From assembly GCF_028372415.1 (NCBI RefSeq), contig NC_092873.1, positions 355,598,128-355,662,127 on the forward strand: a stretch of DNA of 64,000 nucleotides, read 5' to 3'. Source of the DNA: Notamacropus eugenii (Eukaryota; Chordata; Mammalia; Diprotodontia; Macropodidae). This document shows positions 12,801-27,800 of the stretch, in pieces. The notes beneath the pieces are model-generated. The model was not told the origin of the DNA. It ran no database searches and was given only the letters and a program-made list of their open reading frames with translations. Each line of letters opens with the position of its first letter. Positions within the stretch are counted from its first letter, which is position 1. The position numbers and the translations under genes are program-made.

Positions 12801-15800
12801 GATTGGAGGCACTGTAGGCAGAAGTGCATGGAAAGGCTTGGAGGGGACAGGGAAGATTACAGACCTCTCACTGTAGAACTGCAGGGTATTTTCACTGCAG
12901 AGTGGCCCTACCAGCTGTCGAATCATCTGCAGTGATTTCTCACGCTCGTCCAGGCCTAGCATACGGACATGGGCCACCAGCCAAGCAACGGCACACACTG
13001 CCAGGCTGCACACCTTGCCCTTGATGTTGTCGGTGATTTTCTGAGATGGGAAACATGTTAGTTGCAGATATCCCAAGCCCAAAGCCTGCCCCACACACCC
13101 TTTCCCTGCTTGGGAAGCCTCAGATCTCAGCAAGTTGAACCCTGGACCACCATAATCCAGTGGGCCCACACTGACACTGAGAGCTGGGAGAGGGAGGGAG
13201 GAGTGACCTAGAGACCTAGAAATGATCATGGCTACAGAAGAAGACACCCAGATCTTAGACTTCTATGGATGGGGAGGCCCTCTACACTAAGGAGATGCAG
13301 GACATCTAGGAGTGACACCTGGCTCTTAGGGGAAGAGAGAAGAATGGTATGAGTGGGAAATCAGGTTGTCATATCCTGGGACCAAAGGGCATTACTGGGG
13401 ACAGAGGGGAATGGCTACCTGGATGGACTCAAAAGCCAGGACTCCATTCTCCCAGGCATTCAGAATCTCCAAGATGGCAGCTGAGATGCTGAGACAGGCC
13501 TCATGCCACTGCATCTGCCTGTGGGGAAGAAGTGGGAAGGAGGTCACCAAGATGGTGCAAGAGCATGGTCTTGAAGGAGAAAGACCCTGACTGCTGCCCC
13601 CACTTGCATCCTTCCAGGCCACCTACACCAGCTTCATTTCAGAAGTGTTGTTGAGCAGGGCAACCAATGATTCCACGTTGGTGGAGTCAGGCCGGAAGCA
13701 GGGATGGTCAGGATTCAGGATCTTGCCCTCCTCGGGCATACACATCTGCATCCAGGTCTCAAAGAAGGGCACTTCACCCACAGTGCTTGATTCTGATAGA
13801 ATCACCTGATGAACAATTCAAGGAGAGGGATAAATATCTACCCACCAGGTCCCCTTTACCACAGTGACAACAGGGGAGTATGACAAAAGCTTTCAGAGGA
13901 CCATTACCCCTCCACCTCTGACCCAGCAGGCCCTAGCCTTTATCCTGCCAAGGCTGACATTCTCTCCCACCCACTTCAGAACCAGGTAGTTCTAGGGGAA
14001 TGAGAAGAAAATGAGACCTATGCCGCCATCTTGTGGTCAATGAGGATATGGTCCCAAAAGGCACTGCATAAGCCCATAAGGTGGAAAGAGGAAGGGGAAG
14101 GGATTCCTCTCCTGATGAACTAGGTACCCATCAACCACAAGCATAGCATAGTGTGTCATGATTCCTGAGATCTGGTGATCTAGGAAGGTTTCTTTAGTTT
14201 TCACAAATGGTTTCTTCCCTCTTTCCACATCACCAAGTCCCTGGTCATCCCCTACCCCATTCCCTTCTGCCCTTCCCCTCTCACTGACCTCTGAACCATA
14301 GGTCTGGGCCACATGGCACAACATGAGGAAGGAGATGTCAAAAAGCAGAGCACGGACTGAAGCTCCTTTGGCTGTGGGGAGGAGATGCAAAAGTCAGGAG
14401 AAGCCTTGCTTGCCCAAGGCTTAGGGCAAGAAAGGTTCAAGTCAAGGAAGGTCAGGAAGACAGCAGCTCCATCACAGACCTGGGATTCAGGATCCTTTTC
14501 TTGGGGTTTCACTTTGAGCATCATTCCTCCCTTGAAATATGGACACTCCCCAAAGGTTCTGAGACCCTCCTATGCTCTCCTCTGCCCACCCCAAACAACA
14601 GATTTGGGCTCACAAAGAGGACAGGCAGGCACAATTTTAGAAGAATGTTTGGCCTGCCCTCATTTACCCTTTTCAGGGTCCTTAACCAACCCTGATTAGT
14701 CATAGCACACCAGGGCAGAGGGCAAGGAGATAACTTACAGTTTTCATTATTGATGTGCTTTGTGAATTCATTCAATCTGTGGAAAGAGGGGAGCTGGGTC
14801 AAAAAAGGGGCCTGGGACAACAGGAACAGCTAGAAACAGCAGAAGCAGGGGGTAGGAATATCTGTGCTTCTCAACTAGTGTTAGTCACCAGCACTGAGGT
14901 TATAAATCACATTACACTAAAATAGAGCTTTATCACCACAATCTCTAACACATCAAACGTCCACTAAATACAAATAAATTCTAGTACACTTGAAGAACTG
15001 CCTTCTCCTGGAGATGGCTGGAACAGGATTTCACAAGAAATTATGGATAATGGAATGGCATGAGCTGGAAAGGTCCTCAAATACCAGTTAGTCCAGTCCC
15101 CCTATTTTAGTGAAGAAATTTATGCTGAAAAGGGTCAAGTGAATCACCCAAAGTCACAGAACTCCTTAGCAGCAGAATCAGAACTTTCTAGGTGTCCAAG
15201 TCTCCTAGTCCAAAGTGCTTCCCAATATAGCTCTTCTTCTTATTGTATTTGGTTAATGACTGCTCATTCCTTATACCCAATATTTAAAGTGTCTTTACCT
15301 CTACTGGCCTGCCTGCCTTCTATCTTTTCCCCTACACTGATCAGAGGGAAAACTTTGATAGGAATGCAGAGGGACTATCCAAGGGGAAAACTGATAATTC
15401 AATCCAGAGAGCATGGCTCTGAGCTTTGTATACATCCTTTGGGCTAGTACAACCAGACCACCTATTCTGGGGGTTCCAACCTTCTGTCTTTAGGACCTCT
15501 GGGACTTCTAGGGATTTATCCACTACCACGACTTCCCTGAATCTTAACACCTAGTCTCCTCAAGACTTTGGACTTTTATTTCCAACTTCATACCTTTGTT
15601 CTCTTTCAGAGCACAAGCATCGTAATACTCACTTAATGAATTTTTGGGCAAAGGACTTGAGCTTTCCAGTGGCAGCAGCAGCAGCTAACAACAAATCCAG
15701 GCTCTTCCCAGAAAGCATGTGGCCTAGAACCCCCAAGAGTCCTTCTGGAGACTTGGAATGATCTGCATCCATTGTCTAGGAATAGAGACAAGAGGCTGGG

Positions 15801-18800
15801 CTCCACAGGGAAATTCTCAGCACCCCCCAAAGCCCTCTTGCCTACAATTTAGACCACACAGTTTTCTACCCAAACCCCACACATGCAACAGGACATTGAC
15901 CAACATTCTCTCATCTTTTTTGTTCTCTGTTCTGGGAAGTCCTTTGGAAGTTTTGTTTTCTGACATCAGAATGGGATCAGTTCATCAGACATGAAATGGG
16001 GAAAGGGGCTGTTAAAGAACATGAGCCTGCCACTCTAAAACACTCTGGTAGTGTCAGAGTAACTGTGTAAAAGTGAGAAGAAGAAGACAAGAGCTAAAGA
16101 ATAAATTTATTTTATCAGGAGGGAGACAAGCTCAGGGAGAAGAGACCTCAAGAAGGACTCAAGTGAAGAACATACCTTGAGAATGTTAGTGACTGTGGGC
16201 TCTGCTCGAAGAATCAGCCCTGGATTGGGCTGGATGTTAGCATTTTCAGCTGATTTCAACCAAGGGGAAAGTTCTCGGTCAGCTTTGCTATGGAGTGGAT
16301 GAGAGTGGGGAGAAGTAATAATCAAGGTAAATTCCTGATCTCCTGAGATACAGAGGCTGAGAGGCTAAGGAGTAAATGAGTGCCTAGACCCCATGAAGAC
16401 AGCACAAGCTTCTGGCCCTTCCGTTGGACTCAATAACCCAGTCACAGTCACAAACTCAAACACAAGGCAGAGAGGCCCCATCTAGGTCAACAGGGACAGG
16501 GAGAGGGAGAGCAGTCAGGGTTGGCCCAACCACATACACTTACCGCTTGTCCATCAGGCTGTCTGTGATCTCCTCAGAGAGCAACCCTTGTTTACTGCAC
16601 TCCTGGAGTAGCAGGTTGATACAGTCACAGCTGGGAGGCAGAAGAGGGAGAGGTAGGGAGAATAATGTTTGAACAGACACACAGGGGAGCCCTTAGAGCA
16701 GAGGGAATCTGGCTTCTTCAGACCTGCTCCAATCCTAGAAGCAGAGACTTCTAGAAGCTTCTCTAGGGGCCTAAGAAAGGGAAACAAGGAAGCACTAGAC
16801 TGTGGACAGGCTGCAGGTTTGCCTATAACATTCTCAAAGTAAATCCCAGGAGAGCCAGAAAGAAAGGGGACCCTAGAAACAGAATGGCTTCTCTTGGGCA
16901 CATCAGCAAGACAGAGGCCATGGGAGCACTCACTTGCACCGCTGGTCAGCCTTGTCTAGCAAGGGTGTGAGCTTCAGCAGGAACTCAAAGGCACAAATCA
17001 CATCCTCAGTGAAGTCCTACAAAGAGCCAGAAACCCCAATCTGGGCTCTATGCCACCTTTTCCATTTCTAGTCACACATGGCAATGCTGGGCACAGGTGT
17101 TATTTTGCTAGGCCTGTGGCCCAGGCCAACTGGCTGGGTGTGCCCAGTGTTGTGATGGAAAGAGAAGTGGCATCTTGCCTATTCTGGTAGTAGGATGATG
17201 ATGAGGATGATGGGTTTGCCTGCACATGTGTGTACTTGGGGATGAAACTTTTAAATATAACAAGCAAAATACACAGCATTACAAAGGAAAGCAACTATAA
17301 TTGAGTTATCAAAATATTTTCAACACACAAGTTCCTGATCTAGGGACATTCAAACAATTTAGCTCCCTGAAGAATTCCCAGCTGCCCAGCCTTGGCAGAT
17401 GACCACAAATCTCCTTCTTTCTCTCTGATATCCAGTTCTGGGCTGGGCAATAACTGTTCCCTCTCTTCCCCCAGCTCTCCTAAGGCACCACCTTTTACCA
17501 CAATACTGAATATGAGCCCTTTCCAGACTGAGGCAACTTACCTTGTCCCCCTGAGGGTATTTCTTCAGTTTCACCAAAACCTGAGGAATCTAGAAGGAGA
17601 AAGAAGAAAAAGGCCACAGGGGAATCAATTTCTTCTCCTTTCTTCCACCTGGACCAGGAAGAGAAGTCCCATCCTATGCACAGACCGAAACATATGTGTC
17701 CCAGTAATAGACAAGAATTCACAGGTTCCAGACCAGAAAGAGAGTCTAGTGTGTGTTAAATCACCCTGGGCCAGTCCACTCCCAGCTTCAAGGGACCATG
17801 GTTTGGATACACAATCACAGAAGCAGATTCAGCCACGAGCATGACCCTTAGGTATGGGCAACCCCATGTGTCTCCATGTCCTGCCTCCCATCCCACCCCC
17901 ACCCTGTACTAATAATGTGGCAACTGTTAAACTAGTTAGAATCCAAATGGTGAAGAACAAAGGGGTCAGTCATGGAGCTCAATTTAACCAATTTAAAGCT
18001 CAAGAAAAATGAAGAGGAACCTGGCAGAGGCTAATAGCAGAGGGAGATCATTTGGGTTGTAAAAAGAACCTCTTGATCCCAATCCTTCCCCTAGTACCTT
18101 GAGAAAAGTGAAGGCTGTCCACTTGAGCTCATAGGTGCCCTCAGGGGATTCAATGAGACCCACAAAACAAGCTTTCCAGATCTCAAGGACAAAGAGTGGG
18201 GTGGGAATATGCTAAAACAGAAAACCAAAATAATAATATACATTTGGGGTAGGGGAACACCAGACAAGAACTCCTAATGGGGAACCTTCCTCTCCTAATA
18301 CAGATCAGCACAAGCACTACAATCTCAGTCAAGGTGAGTTGTCTAGAGCCCTATGAGATGACATGACTTGCCCTGGATCACAGAGCCAGCATGTATCCCA
18401 GGGATACCTTAAACATCTTCTTGACTTGGAGACCAGTCCTCCTGTCACTATATCATCATAATTATATTAGTGTTTTAACATTTCCAAAGCACTTACTTCA
18501 CAACAACCCCAAGGGGTAATCAATTCTACTACTTTCATCCCATAGATGAGGAAATTAAAGGCCACTGGCCTAGCGTCAAATAGCCAGTAATATTTCAAAC
18601 TCAGTCTTTCTGACTAGAGACAGAATGGAAGAGTCCTTCCCTAGTCTCCATTCTAAGAACTAAGAGATTAAGGGGTGACCTCAAACTGTATTAGAATGGG
18701 AGTCATCAACCACTGAGCTCTCTTCTCCATAAATAAAGGTTCTAGGGCCTATCGGTAACTGCCCAGAAGCTTCTTCCAGTGCCCAACAAATGCAGCTCAA

Positions 18801-21800
18801 TGTTCTGATTTCTGGCTGCCCTAGGGATGAAGGCACACACGCTGTCCCCACACCTGCATCCTCTTCACCATCATCAGCTGTTCAACCAATGGCTGCATCT
18901 CTCCTGTCAGATTCATGGTGCCCTCCAGGAGGACCACAGCATGCACTGTGGGGAACCCAGTCTTGTGCAGTTGTTCTGAGTGCAAAGAGAGCATGATGGG
19001 GATGCTGAAAGGAAAACAAACAGACTAAGTTTTGGCAAGACAGTAAAAAGCACAGATCAGAGAAAAGAGTTCATACCTCTAGGAGACATTTGAGCTGATG
19101 AAACTCTGGTTTTTCCCCCAACAGACTCAATGGACTGGTACATCCCCTTATATTAATTTAAAAAAAAAAAGGAACAGAAGGAGGATTCTGGGGGATTGGT
19201 GGAGCAGGTCAGAAAATTCCAAGCTCTCAAGATTTCCCCCCACAAAAGAGATAAAATAGCACCTTAGGGCAAACAAAGTGTGGGTAAAAATAAATAACAG
19301 GGGCACAACAAGGGTCTTCCTGGGATAATTAGAGATCAGAAGAAAAATCCCAGGATGAGGTTTGATCCTTGTGAAGTAAGTAGAAAGCCTACAAGCAGCA
19401 AGCCCTAAGGTCAGTTGTTTTGAGAGGTTGCCTCAGCCCCAGCCACCAGAACTTCACACACAAAACACCTCACCCCAACCCCTGGATAGTGAGGGGAGTT
19501 GGGTATCTGAGCCGGGGAAGGTGGAGGGAATCTCTGCTGACAAGGAGCCCACAACCCTGAGTGCAGAAGCAGTGGGACAGAAAGTCTGCACTTACAGGAG
19601 GCTGAAGACTTGACTTTGGTTCCAGGCTAGAGGGGAAAACTGAAGATCTGGGGCAAGAGGCACCATCCTCTATACCCCAGAGCTAGAAGTGATTACAAAA
19701 ATTAAGCTATTACCACAAAAATTGCACAGGCAAAGGAGGAAAGAATCCAATCGTAGAAAGCTATTATGAGAATAAAGAAAACCAGGGTTCATCTTCAGAG
19801 GAGGATAATGAAGAAACCCCCAAAGAGAAATGTCAAATGGTCATCTGCCCAAAAAGAATTCATAGAACAGCTTTAAAAAAGACTTTAAAAATGAAATGAC
19901 AGAGATGGAGGAAAAACTAAAGAAAAAAATAAGAATAATCCAAGAAAAACAAGAAGAATATGGAAGAAAAGTCAACAAATTAGCAAAGGAGATCAAGAAT
20001 CTTAAGGAAGAAAATGATACCTTCAAAATTAGAATTAGGCAAGGTAAATTCAGAAAAATTACAAGAGATCAAGAAATAATTAAAGAAAACATGAATAATG
20101 AAAAAATAGAAGAGAAAGTGAAACATCTCACAAGAAAAACAACAGATCTGGAGAACAGATCAAGAAGAGAAAACACAAAAATAATCGGACTAACTGAAAA
20201 TTATAATAAAAAAGAATCTTGATACAATGATACAAGAAATAATTAAAGAAAACTGTCTTGAAGCATTAGAATAGGAGGGAAAGGAGAAATAGAAAAAATC
20301 CATCACTATCTAAAAGAGATACTATGAGGAAAACTCATAGGAATATTATAGTCAAATTCCAAAACCTCCTGCTCAAGGATAAAATATTAAAAACAATAAG
20401 AATAAAAGAAAAAAATTTAAACATGATGGTGCCACAATAAGAATCACACAAGACCCAGCAGCGAAGATATTAAAGGACTCCAGGTCTTGTAACACTATAT
20501 AATGAAGAGCAAAAGACCTGGGGCTCTGACCAAAAATATCATACCCAGCAAGTTAAGCATAATCCTAAATTAAAAAAAAGAAAATGGACATTTGATCAAC
20601 TGTCAGATTTTCAAGGCTCTGTTAAAAAAAACAACAACAAAAAAACCTGAACTTAATAGAAAATTCGCCAAAGACTGATTACAAGGTATTCAATAAGGAC
20701 AGACCGTTTACTTTTTATATATGTAAAATGTATGTCTACAACTCTTATTAGTAAGGGGTAAACCTGAGTATGGTATGAATTTTAAAAGTAAAACCATTTA
20801 GGAACAGATAAGAAGAATAATTATTTATACAAATGAGGTACAAGAGGAAGAATTAATACAGAGGAATTAGATGGGGAGGAGGGCTGGTAGTTCTGGTAAC
20901 CTACTTTCATTGGGAATGGGTTTAAGAGGGAACAGTACATTTATATTTCAAAGAGTAATAGTCTTCTAAATTCAGAAGAAATAAGACAGTAGGGACATGG
21001 GGAGAGGACAAGGGAGGGATCTCTAGAGGGGAGGGTGAAGGAATAGGTTATAGGGAGCTACAGAAGGATGTTTAGATTTATGGGAGTGGGAAGATAGGGG
21101 AGGGATCCTTGGAGTGGGGTAGGCAAATAAAAGGAGGGCAAGGTAGAGGGCAGAAGTAAAGTAGAAGAAACAGGAGGGATAGGAAACAAGAGATATGCAC
21201 AAACTTAAAAACAAAGATCAGGAGCAGAATTTGTTCAGGGAAGTATATGTCTATATATGTATGAATATGTGTATATGTGTATGTATATATCTACAGCTAT
21301 AGTGAAATACATCCACACTAAATTGTAGCCTTCTTCGAGGAGGGGACAGGGAAAAAGAAAACAAAGTAAAAAAAAAAAAGAACAGCACAGAGCAAAAGAA
21401 TACTTACAAGGAAGAAAAGAAGGGATGGATACAACACGTATTAATAACAGTAATAAAGGATCAATACATGTAGTATATTCTTGAAATGAAAACTGTTACA
21501 CATTTTGAATCCTGTCTTATGCTCTGCTGTGCATGTGACATGTTTTCTCCCTTTCCTTCTTTACATTTAAGTTTATGATGTGTTTTTGTTTCCTTTCTCT
21601 ATTCTGTATTTGTGTTCTGATGTTTGAGTCTAAAATAAAATTAAAAAAACAACAACAACAAAACTCCCAAACATTTTATTGCTACCTTTTCTTTTGTTCT
21701 GGCATCACACACATTTCCCAACATATTCCTCCATCTACCCTCTCAACCCCAAAGAGTCATCCCTTGTGATACAAACGTGATACCTTCTAATGAGTGCTCC

Positions 21801-24800
21801 ACACTCTTCTGCTTGACTCTGGACATGGGAGTTGCTGAGGCTGGCAAAAGTCTCCCCAAACTTCAATAGTGACTGCTCAATGGCTGTCCAGGAGGCTGTT
21901 AGAGAAAAAACAGGATGAGACAGGAATCACTGGTCTCTTTTAAAAACAACAACTCACAATATTAGGTACTCTCAGAAAACAACAGGGTATGTACCCAGAG
22001 ACCTGAGGGGTAGCATGTATTTTCTGCCCTTTTCTAAACAAGGCAGGAACACCAACTGCTGAAATTCCTAGAAAGTTTTCCAAGTGCTATGGGATCATGA
22101 GTTTATACTGCTGATACCATTACCAGCTCTGTATGCCAAGGAGATCAAAGAAAAGGGAACAGGACCTATACATACAAAAATATTTATAGCAGTCTTTTAG
22201 TGGTGGCAAAGAACTGCAAATTGCAAAGATACCCAGCAATTTGAGAAAGTCTAAACAAGTTGTGATATACAATGGGGGTGGAATACTACTGTGCTATAAA
22301 AACTGACAAGCAGGATAACTTCAGAAAGACCTGAAAGACTGATATGAACTGATGCAAAGTGAAATAAGCAGAAGCAGAACATTGTACATAGTAACAGTAA
22401 TATCGTAATGATAGATCAACGGTGAAGAATTTAGGTATTCTGGTCAAGACAATGATCCCAGACAATTTCAAAAGACTCTTGATGAAAATCGCTATCCACC
22501 TCTAGGGAACTGATAAATTCTGAGTGCAGAATGAAGTGCACTTCTTTCACTTTCTGTTTCTTGCTTTTCATTTTATTTATTTTTTTGGCAAAACAGCTGA
22601 TACAGAAATATGTTTTGCATGATTTCACATGTATAATTGATATCATCGTTGGCCTTCACAATAGACAGGAGAGGGACAGAAGAGAAGGAGTATTTGAAAC
22701 TGAAATTAAAAAAAAAAAACCAAAAAACTAATGTTAGAGGCAGCTAGGGAGGTTAGTGGACAAAACGCTGGCCCTGAGTACGTATCTGGCCCCAGACACT
22801 TATTAGCTGTGTGACGCTGGATAAGTCACTTAAGCCTGATTATCTCTAAAAAGAAAACGTTGAAAAAAATTAATGTTAAAAATAAAAATATGGCATAACA
22901 CAGTCAAGATCCAGGAAGATTTCTATAGGTTAAAGGTTTTGGCTAAATCTATAAAATGAAATGAATAGATAAGGCTTTGTTGTTGTTCAGTCACGTCTGA
23001 CTCTTCCTGACCCCCTTTGGGATTTTTCTGGCAGATACTGGAGTGGTTTGCCATTTTCTTCTCCAGTTTATTTTACAGATGAGGAAACTGAGGCACATGG
23101 GGTTAAATGACTTGTCCAGTCACACAATGAGGACGGGTCTGAGGCTGGATTTGAAGTCAGGAAGACTCATCTTCCTGACTTCAGGCCTGACACTCTATCC
23201 ACTCTACCTAACTTACAAGACAATTTTACAAAGTAAAATCCTCCTGGGGCTGAGGACTAGGTGTGACATTATCAAAAACAGCAGAAAAAGAAGGCAGAGA
23301 ACTGAGGGCAGTTGGCAGAGGCAGGATGTCCCACAAAGTATTTCTGCCTCTGGAGCCAAGCCACACAGTGGCTCTGAGTCTCCTGTTCTAATTGAGCTGC
23401 TCTACTTACTCTCCCTCAGTCTCCATGCCTTTATATTTGCTCTTCTCTCTCAAATGCTATTCCTGCTCATCTCCAACTACACAAATCCATCCATCCTTCA
23501 AGTATCTGTTCAAATCCTTTCCCAAATTAATTCAACCCAAACTCCTCTTTCTGGTTCTTCTCTAAACTTCTACTGAATTTCACTTAATATTTAATTACAT
23601 TTTTAAAAAAGGAATATTGTAGAAAAATCACTGGACTTAGGAATTCAAAGGGATGCATCTTTGAATCTCATGGGAGCTCTAACACTTCCCAGACATGTGA
23701 TTTGGGCAAGTCACTGAAAGAGCTTCATCAGTAAAACACAGAAAATAATCTTTATACTAATTAACTTTTACAGTTCTGTGAAAAACAGCACTTTGCAAAC
23801 CTAAATACACTATACAAATGTGAATTAGTATTAGAATCAATAAAATTATTGGTATTCATCATGGAATTCCTGAGATTCAAATACTGGGTAGGACCATATA
23901 ACTGAGAGACTTCCAAATGTTACAAGAACAAAACACAAGCTATGAGATCAAGTTAAGATCCTAACCTGTTTTTATCTAATCACCATCTTTCTGAACATCT
24001 CACAGACTACATAAAAGTCTTCATAATTAGTGTTCTCTAGTTAACCAAACTCAAGCCTGCCCTTCTCTACAGTTAGCATCTCGTCAGTTAAAATCTGGGC
24101 ACTTATGTATCTTTTCACCTCTAAGGACTCAGTCTGCTGTCAAAGTCAAAGTTTTTTTTTCCCCTGCTTCTGGAGGTTCTGGGTATTACATAAGATAAGC
24201 ATGCCATCAGGAACACTTAAAAGGACATTTGAGAGAAGTATATATGTCAAGGATTACTTTATTTCCAAATGACAAACTAATAAAATAAAGACCAGGCTAT
24301 CAAGCAAGTTCTTTGCTGTTTTGTTTTCATTTTCTCATTGGCATAACTGTCTTATTGATTACAGGAGTATGTACATCTTTTTTTTAAATTATACCTTTAA
24401 TGCTATACCAATCAAATTAAAGGGAAATTTTACAGAGCTTGATAATATAATAAAATTCATTTGCTAAAATAAAAAATCTAGAATGTCAAAGAGAATAATG
24501 ATAAGAGTTGGGGCAAAAGAGATACCACATTTCCAGATAGTCAAAATGTATTATTTTTAAAATATACATTTTTTAATCAACGGAAATAAGCCTTCACAAC
24601 CTCCCATCTACCTACCACCAACTAAAAACAAACACATAGTCAAGCAAAACAGATTTTCTCATCAGCTGTACCCCAAAAACTATTTATCGCATTCTGAGTC
24701 CTCCACCTCCCTATCAGGAATGGGTGGCATGTTTCATTATTAGTCTCTGAAACCACAGTTGGTCATTATAAGAAGCTTAATTTTTTCAGAGGTGTTTGTC

Positions 24801-27800
24801 GTTATCATAACTTGTTCAGTTTTCCAATTTATAGGCACTCCCTCAGGGTCCCAATTTTTGCCACCTCAAGATAAGCTACAAATATTTTTGTACATCTTTA
24901 GAGTTTGTTTTGCTTAGGACAAATCCCTCCCTTGATCTGCCCTCCTCTTAATTTCCTTTCTCCTCCTTTTCCCCTTTCCTTCCGATTTCCCTGCTGAGTG
25001 AAATGTATTTCTATACCCAGCTGTGTGTCTGTGTGTGTATTCTTCCTTCCTTTCACCAGCTAAGAGAAGAGTGAGGTTGAAGTGCGAGCTGCCTTCTCCC
25101 ACGCCCTCAGCAAGTATAAATGTCCATTTGCTAACCCAGATTATGTAAAATAAATTTCTCTAACCTTCCTTTCCCTTCCCTCTCCCCAGTGTATTCCTCT
25201 CTGTCTATCATTTTTTTCCTTGCAGAATTATACTGTTTTTGTTATTTTTGGCTATAAACCTGTATCCTTTGCCTTCTGGAATCCATACTTCAATCTCTCC
25301 ACTCCTTCATGGTGGTGGTTGCTATACCATGTGTGATTCTGATTATGGCTCTGTGGTACTTAAATTCTTTTTTCTGGCTGCTCACAGAAGCTCTGGATTT
25401 TGGCTACAATATTCCTGGGAGTTTTCATTCTGGGATTCCTCTCAGGAGGTGACCAGTAGATTCTTTCTGTTTCCATTTTGCCTTCTGATTCTAAGAGATG
25501 TAAATAGCTTTAAGATTTCCTGAAATATATCTAGGCTTTTCTTTCTTCATAGCATTCAGACAGTCCAATGGTTAGCTTTTTTTGCCTCAATCTGTTTTCC
25601 AGGTGAGTTGTTATTGCTATGAGATACCTTACCTTTTACTTCCCCCAATCTGGGCTCTGCATGTTCCTGACCTGTATTAGGGTCTGAGCAAAAATATACT
25701 GTTGCTTGTCTCAGATATAATCTGCAAGCTGGAATGATCTGCTGGTTCACAGTAAAACTAGGTTTACCTTTGGTCTGGGATTCTGGCCCTCATTATTTCT
25801 CTGCAGGTTTCCATCTGAGATACAAGCTAGAACTGAAACCCTGCTCTGTCCCTGGGGTCTGGGCCATACCTAAGCTACCTTTCTCAATATACTGCCCAGG
25901 ACTTTCTAATCCAATGCCATCTCCAGGGACTTGGGTTGGTCAGACTGCTCTGGATCTGAGACCTGGAACTGGGTAGCAAGTAAGCTGGCACAAGGGTATG
26001 TATATCTTATACCTACTTTGTATCCCCAGTAGCACTGAGCACATTATCAGGCGTGTTATAGCTACTCACTAAAAACCTCTTGGTTGACTGATGGGGAAAA
26101 TAGAATGAATGGGGCTGGGTTAGATGACCTGTGAGATCCCTTCAAACACTTAAATCTGTAAGCGTATGATGGGAAGGGTGATACTACAGTCAGAATTCCC
26201 AAAACAAAGAAGAGGATATGGGCTAGTTTCACAAAACACTGCAAAGGATAATGGCATCCTGCTTCATCTCCTCTGACATCACGCACTAAATATGGAAATA
26301 GTGGTGGATGAGAATTAGGAGGCAAATACAACATACAGGCCTCCTCCAGTTTGGCAATATGTAGCAGGGCTCGATTCTTGGTGCTGCTGAGGATCTTCTG
26401 AAGCTGCTGAAGACACATGGTGAGTTGTTTCTCCCCTGTTGTGGTCCCCATCTCAAGGCCCTCCCGAAGTCGCTCTGCTGAAGCAGTTGTGCATCGAAGC
26501 AGCCAATGAAGGGCACTAAGGAGGGCACGGCACAGACCTATGCACTCCTCTGCCTTGCCATGACAACTGTGGAAAAATAGAGCCCACCTGCCTTTGAGTC
26601 TCCCTTCCAGGTCAGTCATATGGCGTCCTTCTACTCCACTCATTACAACAACAGTTCTTAACCTGTTTTCATTTGTCCTGGACAATATAAGCAGGCTGGG
26701 AAAGCCCATGGACCTTTGTCAGAATAAAATTTTTAAATGCATAAAATAAACTACATAGAATAAAGGAAGCCAATTATACCAAATACAGATATCAAAGTAT
26801 TTTTTTAACTCATTATCCCAAATTGAGAACTCCTGTTCTCAACTCCTGGTCAGTAATTCCGACCAGTCCCAATATAACTTCTTCCCTTACTCTGCCTTGG
26901 AGACCTTCAGAATTCTTCCTCTGGAAACTAAAATCACAGGGGCTAAGAACAAGAGTACAGTAAGGCGAAACAAGGTTAAGTAGCCCACTCAAATATTATC
27001 AGCCCATGCTAAATTTATTTCCCAAATTAAAAGTCAACCCCTACTTTCCTGTCAGGAAGAGAATTCATGAAGCTACCTTAGCCGGTCACAAAACATGTCC
27101 ATGATATCCAGTAGGGCCTGGATACAGAGGTTTCGGGAAAAATCATCAAACTGTGGGAATAATAGAGAAGATGATGTTCAAGGCCAATCCATCTCCTTCT
27201 TCCAGTTCTTGGGATGTTCTACTCACTCTCTCCTGGTGATTTGCTGGGTTCAATTATCACCTCTGTGCAGATGACTCCCAAATTTATATAACCTGCCCTA
27301 ACTTTCCCCTGAACCACAGTCCTCTACTGCGAACTGCCTGCTGGATATTTTGACCCAGATGGCTCACTGGCACTTCTAATTCAACATGTCCAAAACTGAA
27401 CTCATCTTCCTCCCAATTAAATGCACTTCTCCTCCAAACATCCCGATTTCTATTGAAGGTACCACCCTCTTCTCCATTATCCACATCTGAAACCTTGCAG
27501 TCACACTTCTAAATCTTCCTTTCCCCTTATCCCTTATTTTCAAATAACTTCCAAGTTTTATTGGCTCTAACTCTATAACATTTCTCCCATCCATCACATG
27601 GCCACCATACTGGTTCTGGCTCTTATCATCTCTCACAAGGGTAAATGTAATAGCCTCCCAATTGGTAACTGGTCATCTTTCCCTCATTCTCTCCCTTCTC
27701 AAATATGCTCTCTCAAATACATATAGCTGTGAAAATAATCCCTCTAAGGCACAAGCATGACTGTCACCCCCTTGCTCAAAAAACATCAGTAGTTCAGTAT

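Larger units (their letters stand above)
21896..26336 (-). other. MED24: MED24 intron between coding exons 5 and 6, repeats only
   Basis: It contains an L1 3' end, two tRNA-type SINEs, an L2 piece (about 23390-23590), an L1 ORF2 scrap (about 24390-24545) and antisense L1/HAL1 material (about 24900-25980). I see no gene or conserved RNA. Confidence 0.7.

Noticed and set aside
12780..12805. Minus-strand TGATGA as a box C/D snoRNA in a MED24 intron
   Set aside because: Human MED24 hosts a snoRNA (SNORD124), so I looked for one. I found no matching CTGA D-box or terminal stem at this or similar sites.
12576..13247. 223-codon minus-strand frame as an independent gene
   Set aside because: It is MED24 coding exon 18 with open intron on both sides.
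19896..20222. Lysine/glutamate-rich coiled-coil open frame as a host gene
   Set aside because: It carries the L1 ORF1 signature and sits in a repeat unit with an A-rich tail. It is a retrotransposon remnant.
26062..26709. 215-codon minus-strand frame as an independent gene
   Set aside because: Its middle is MED24 coding exon 5. The flanks are intron bases that happen to stay open, and GT/AG sites bound the real exon.
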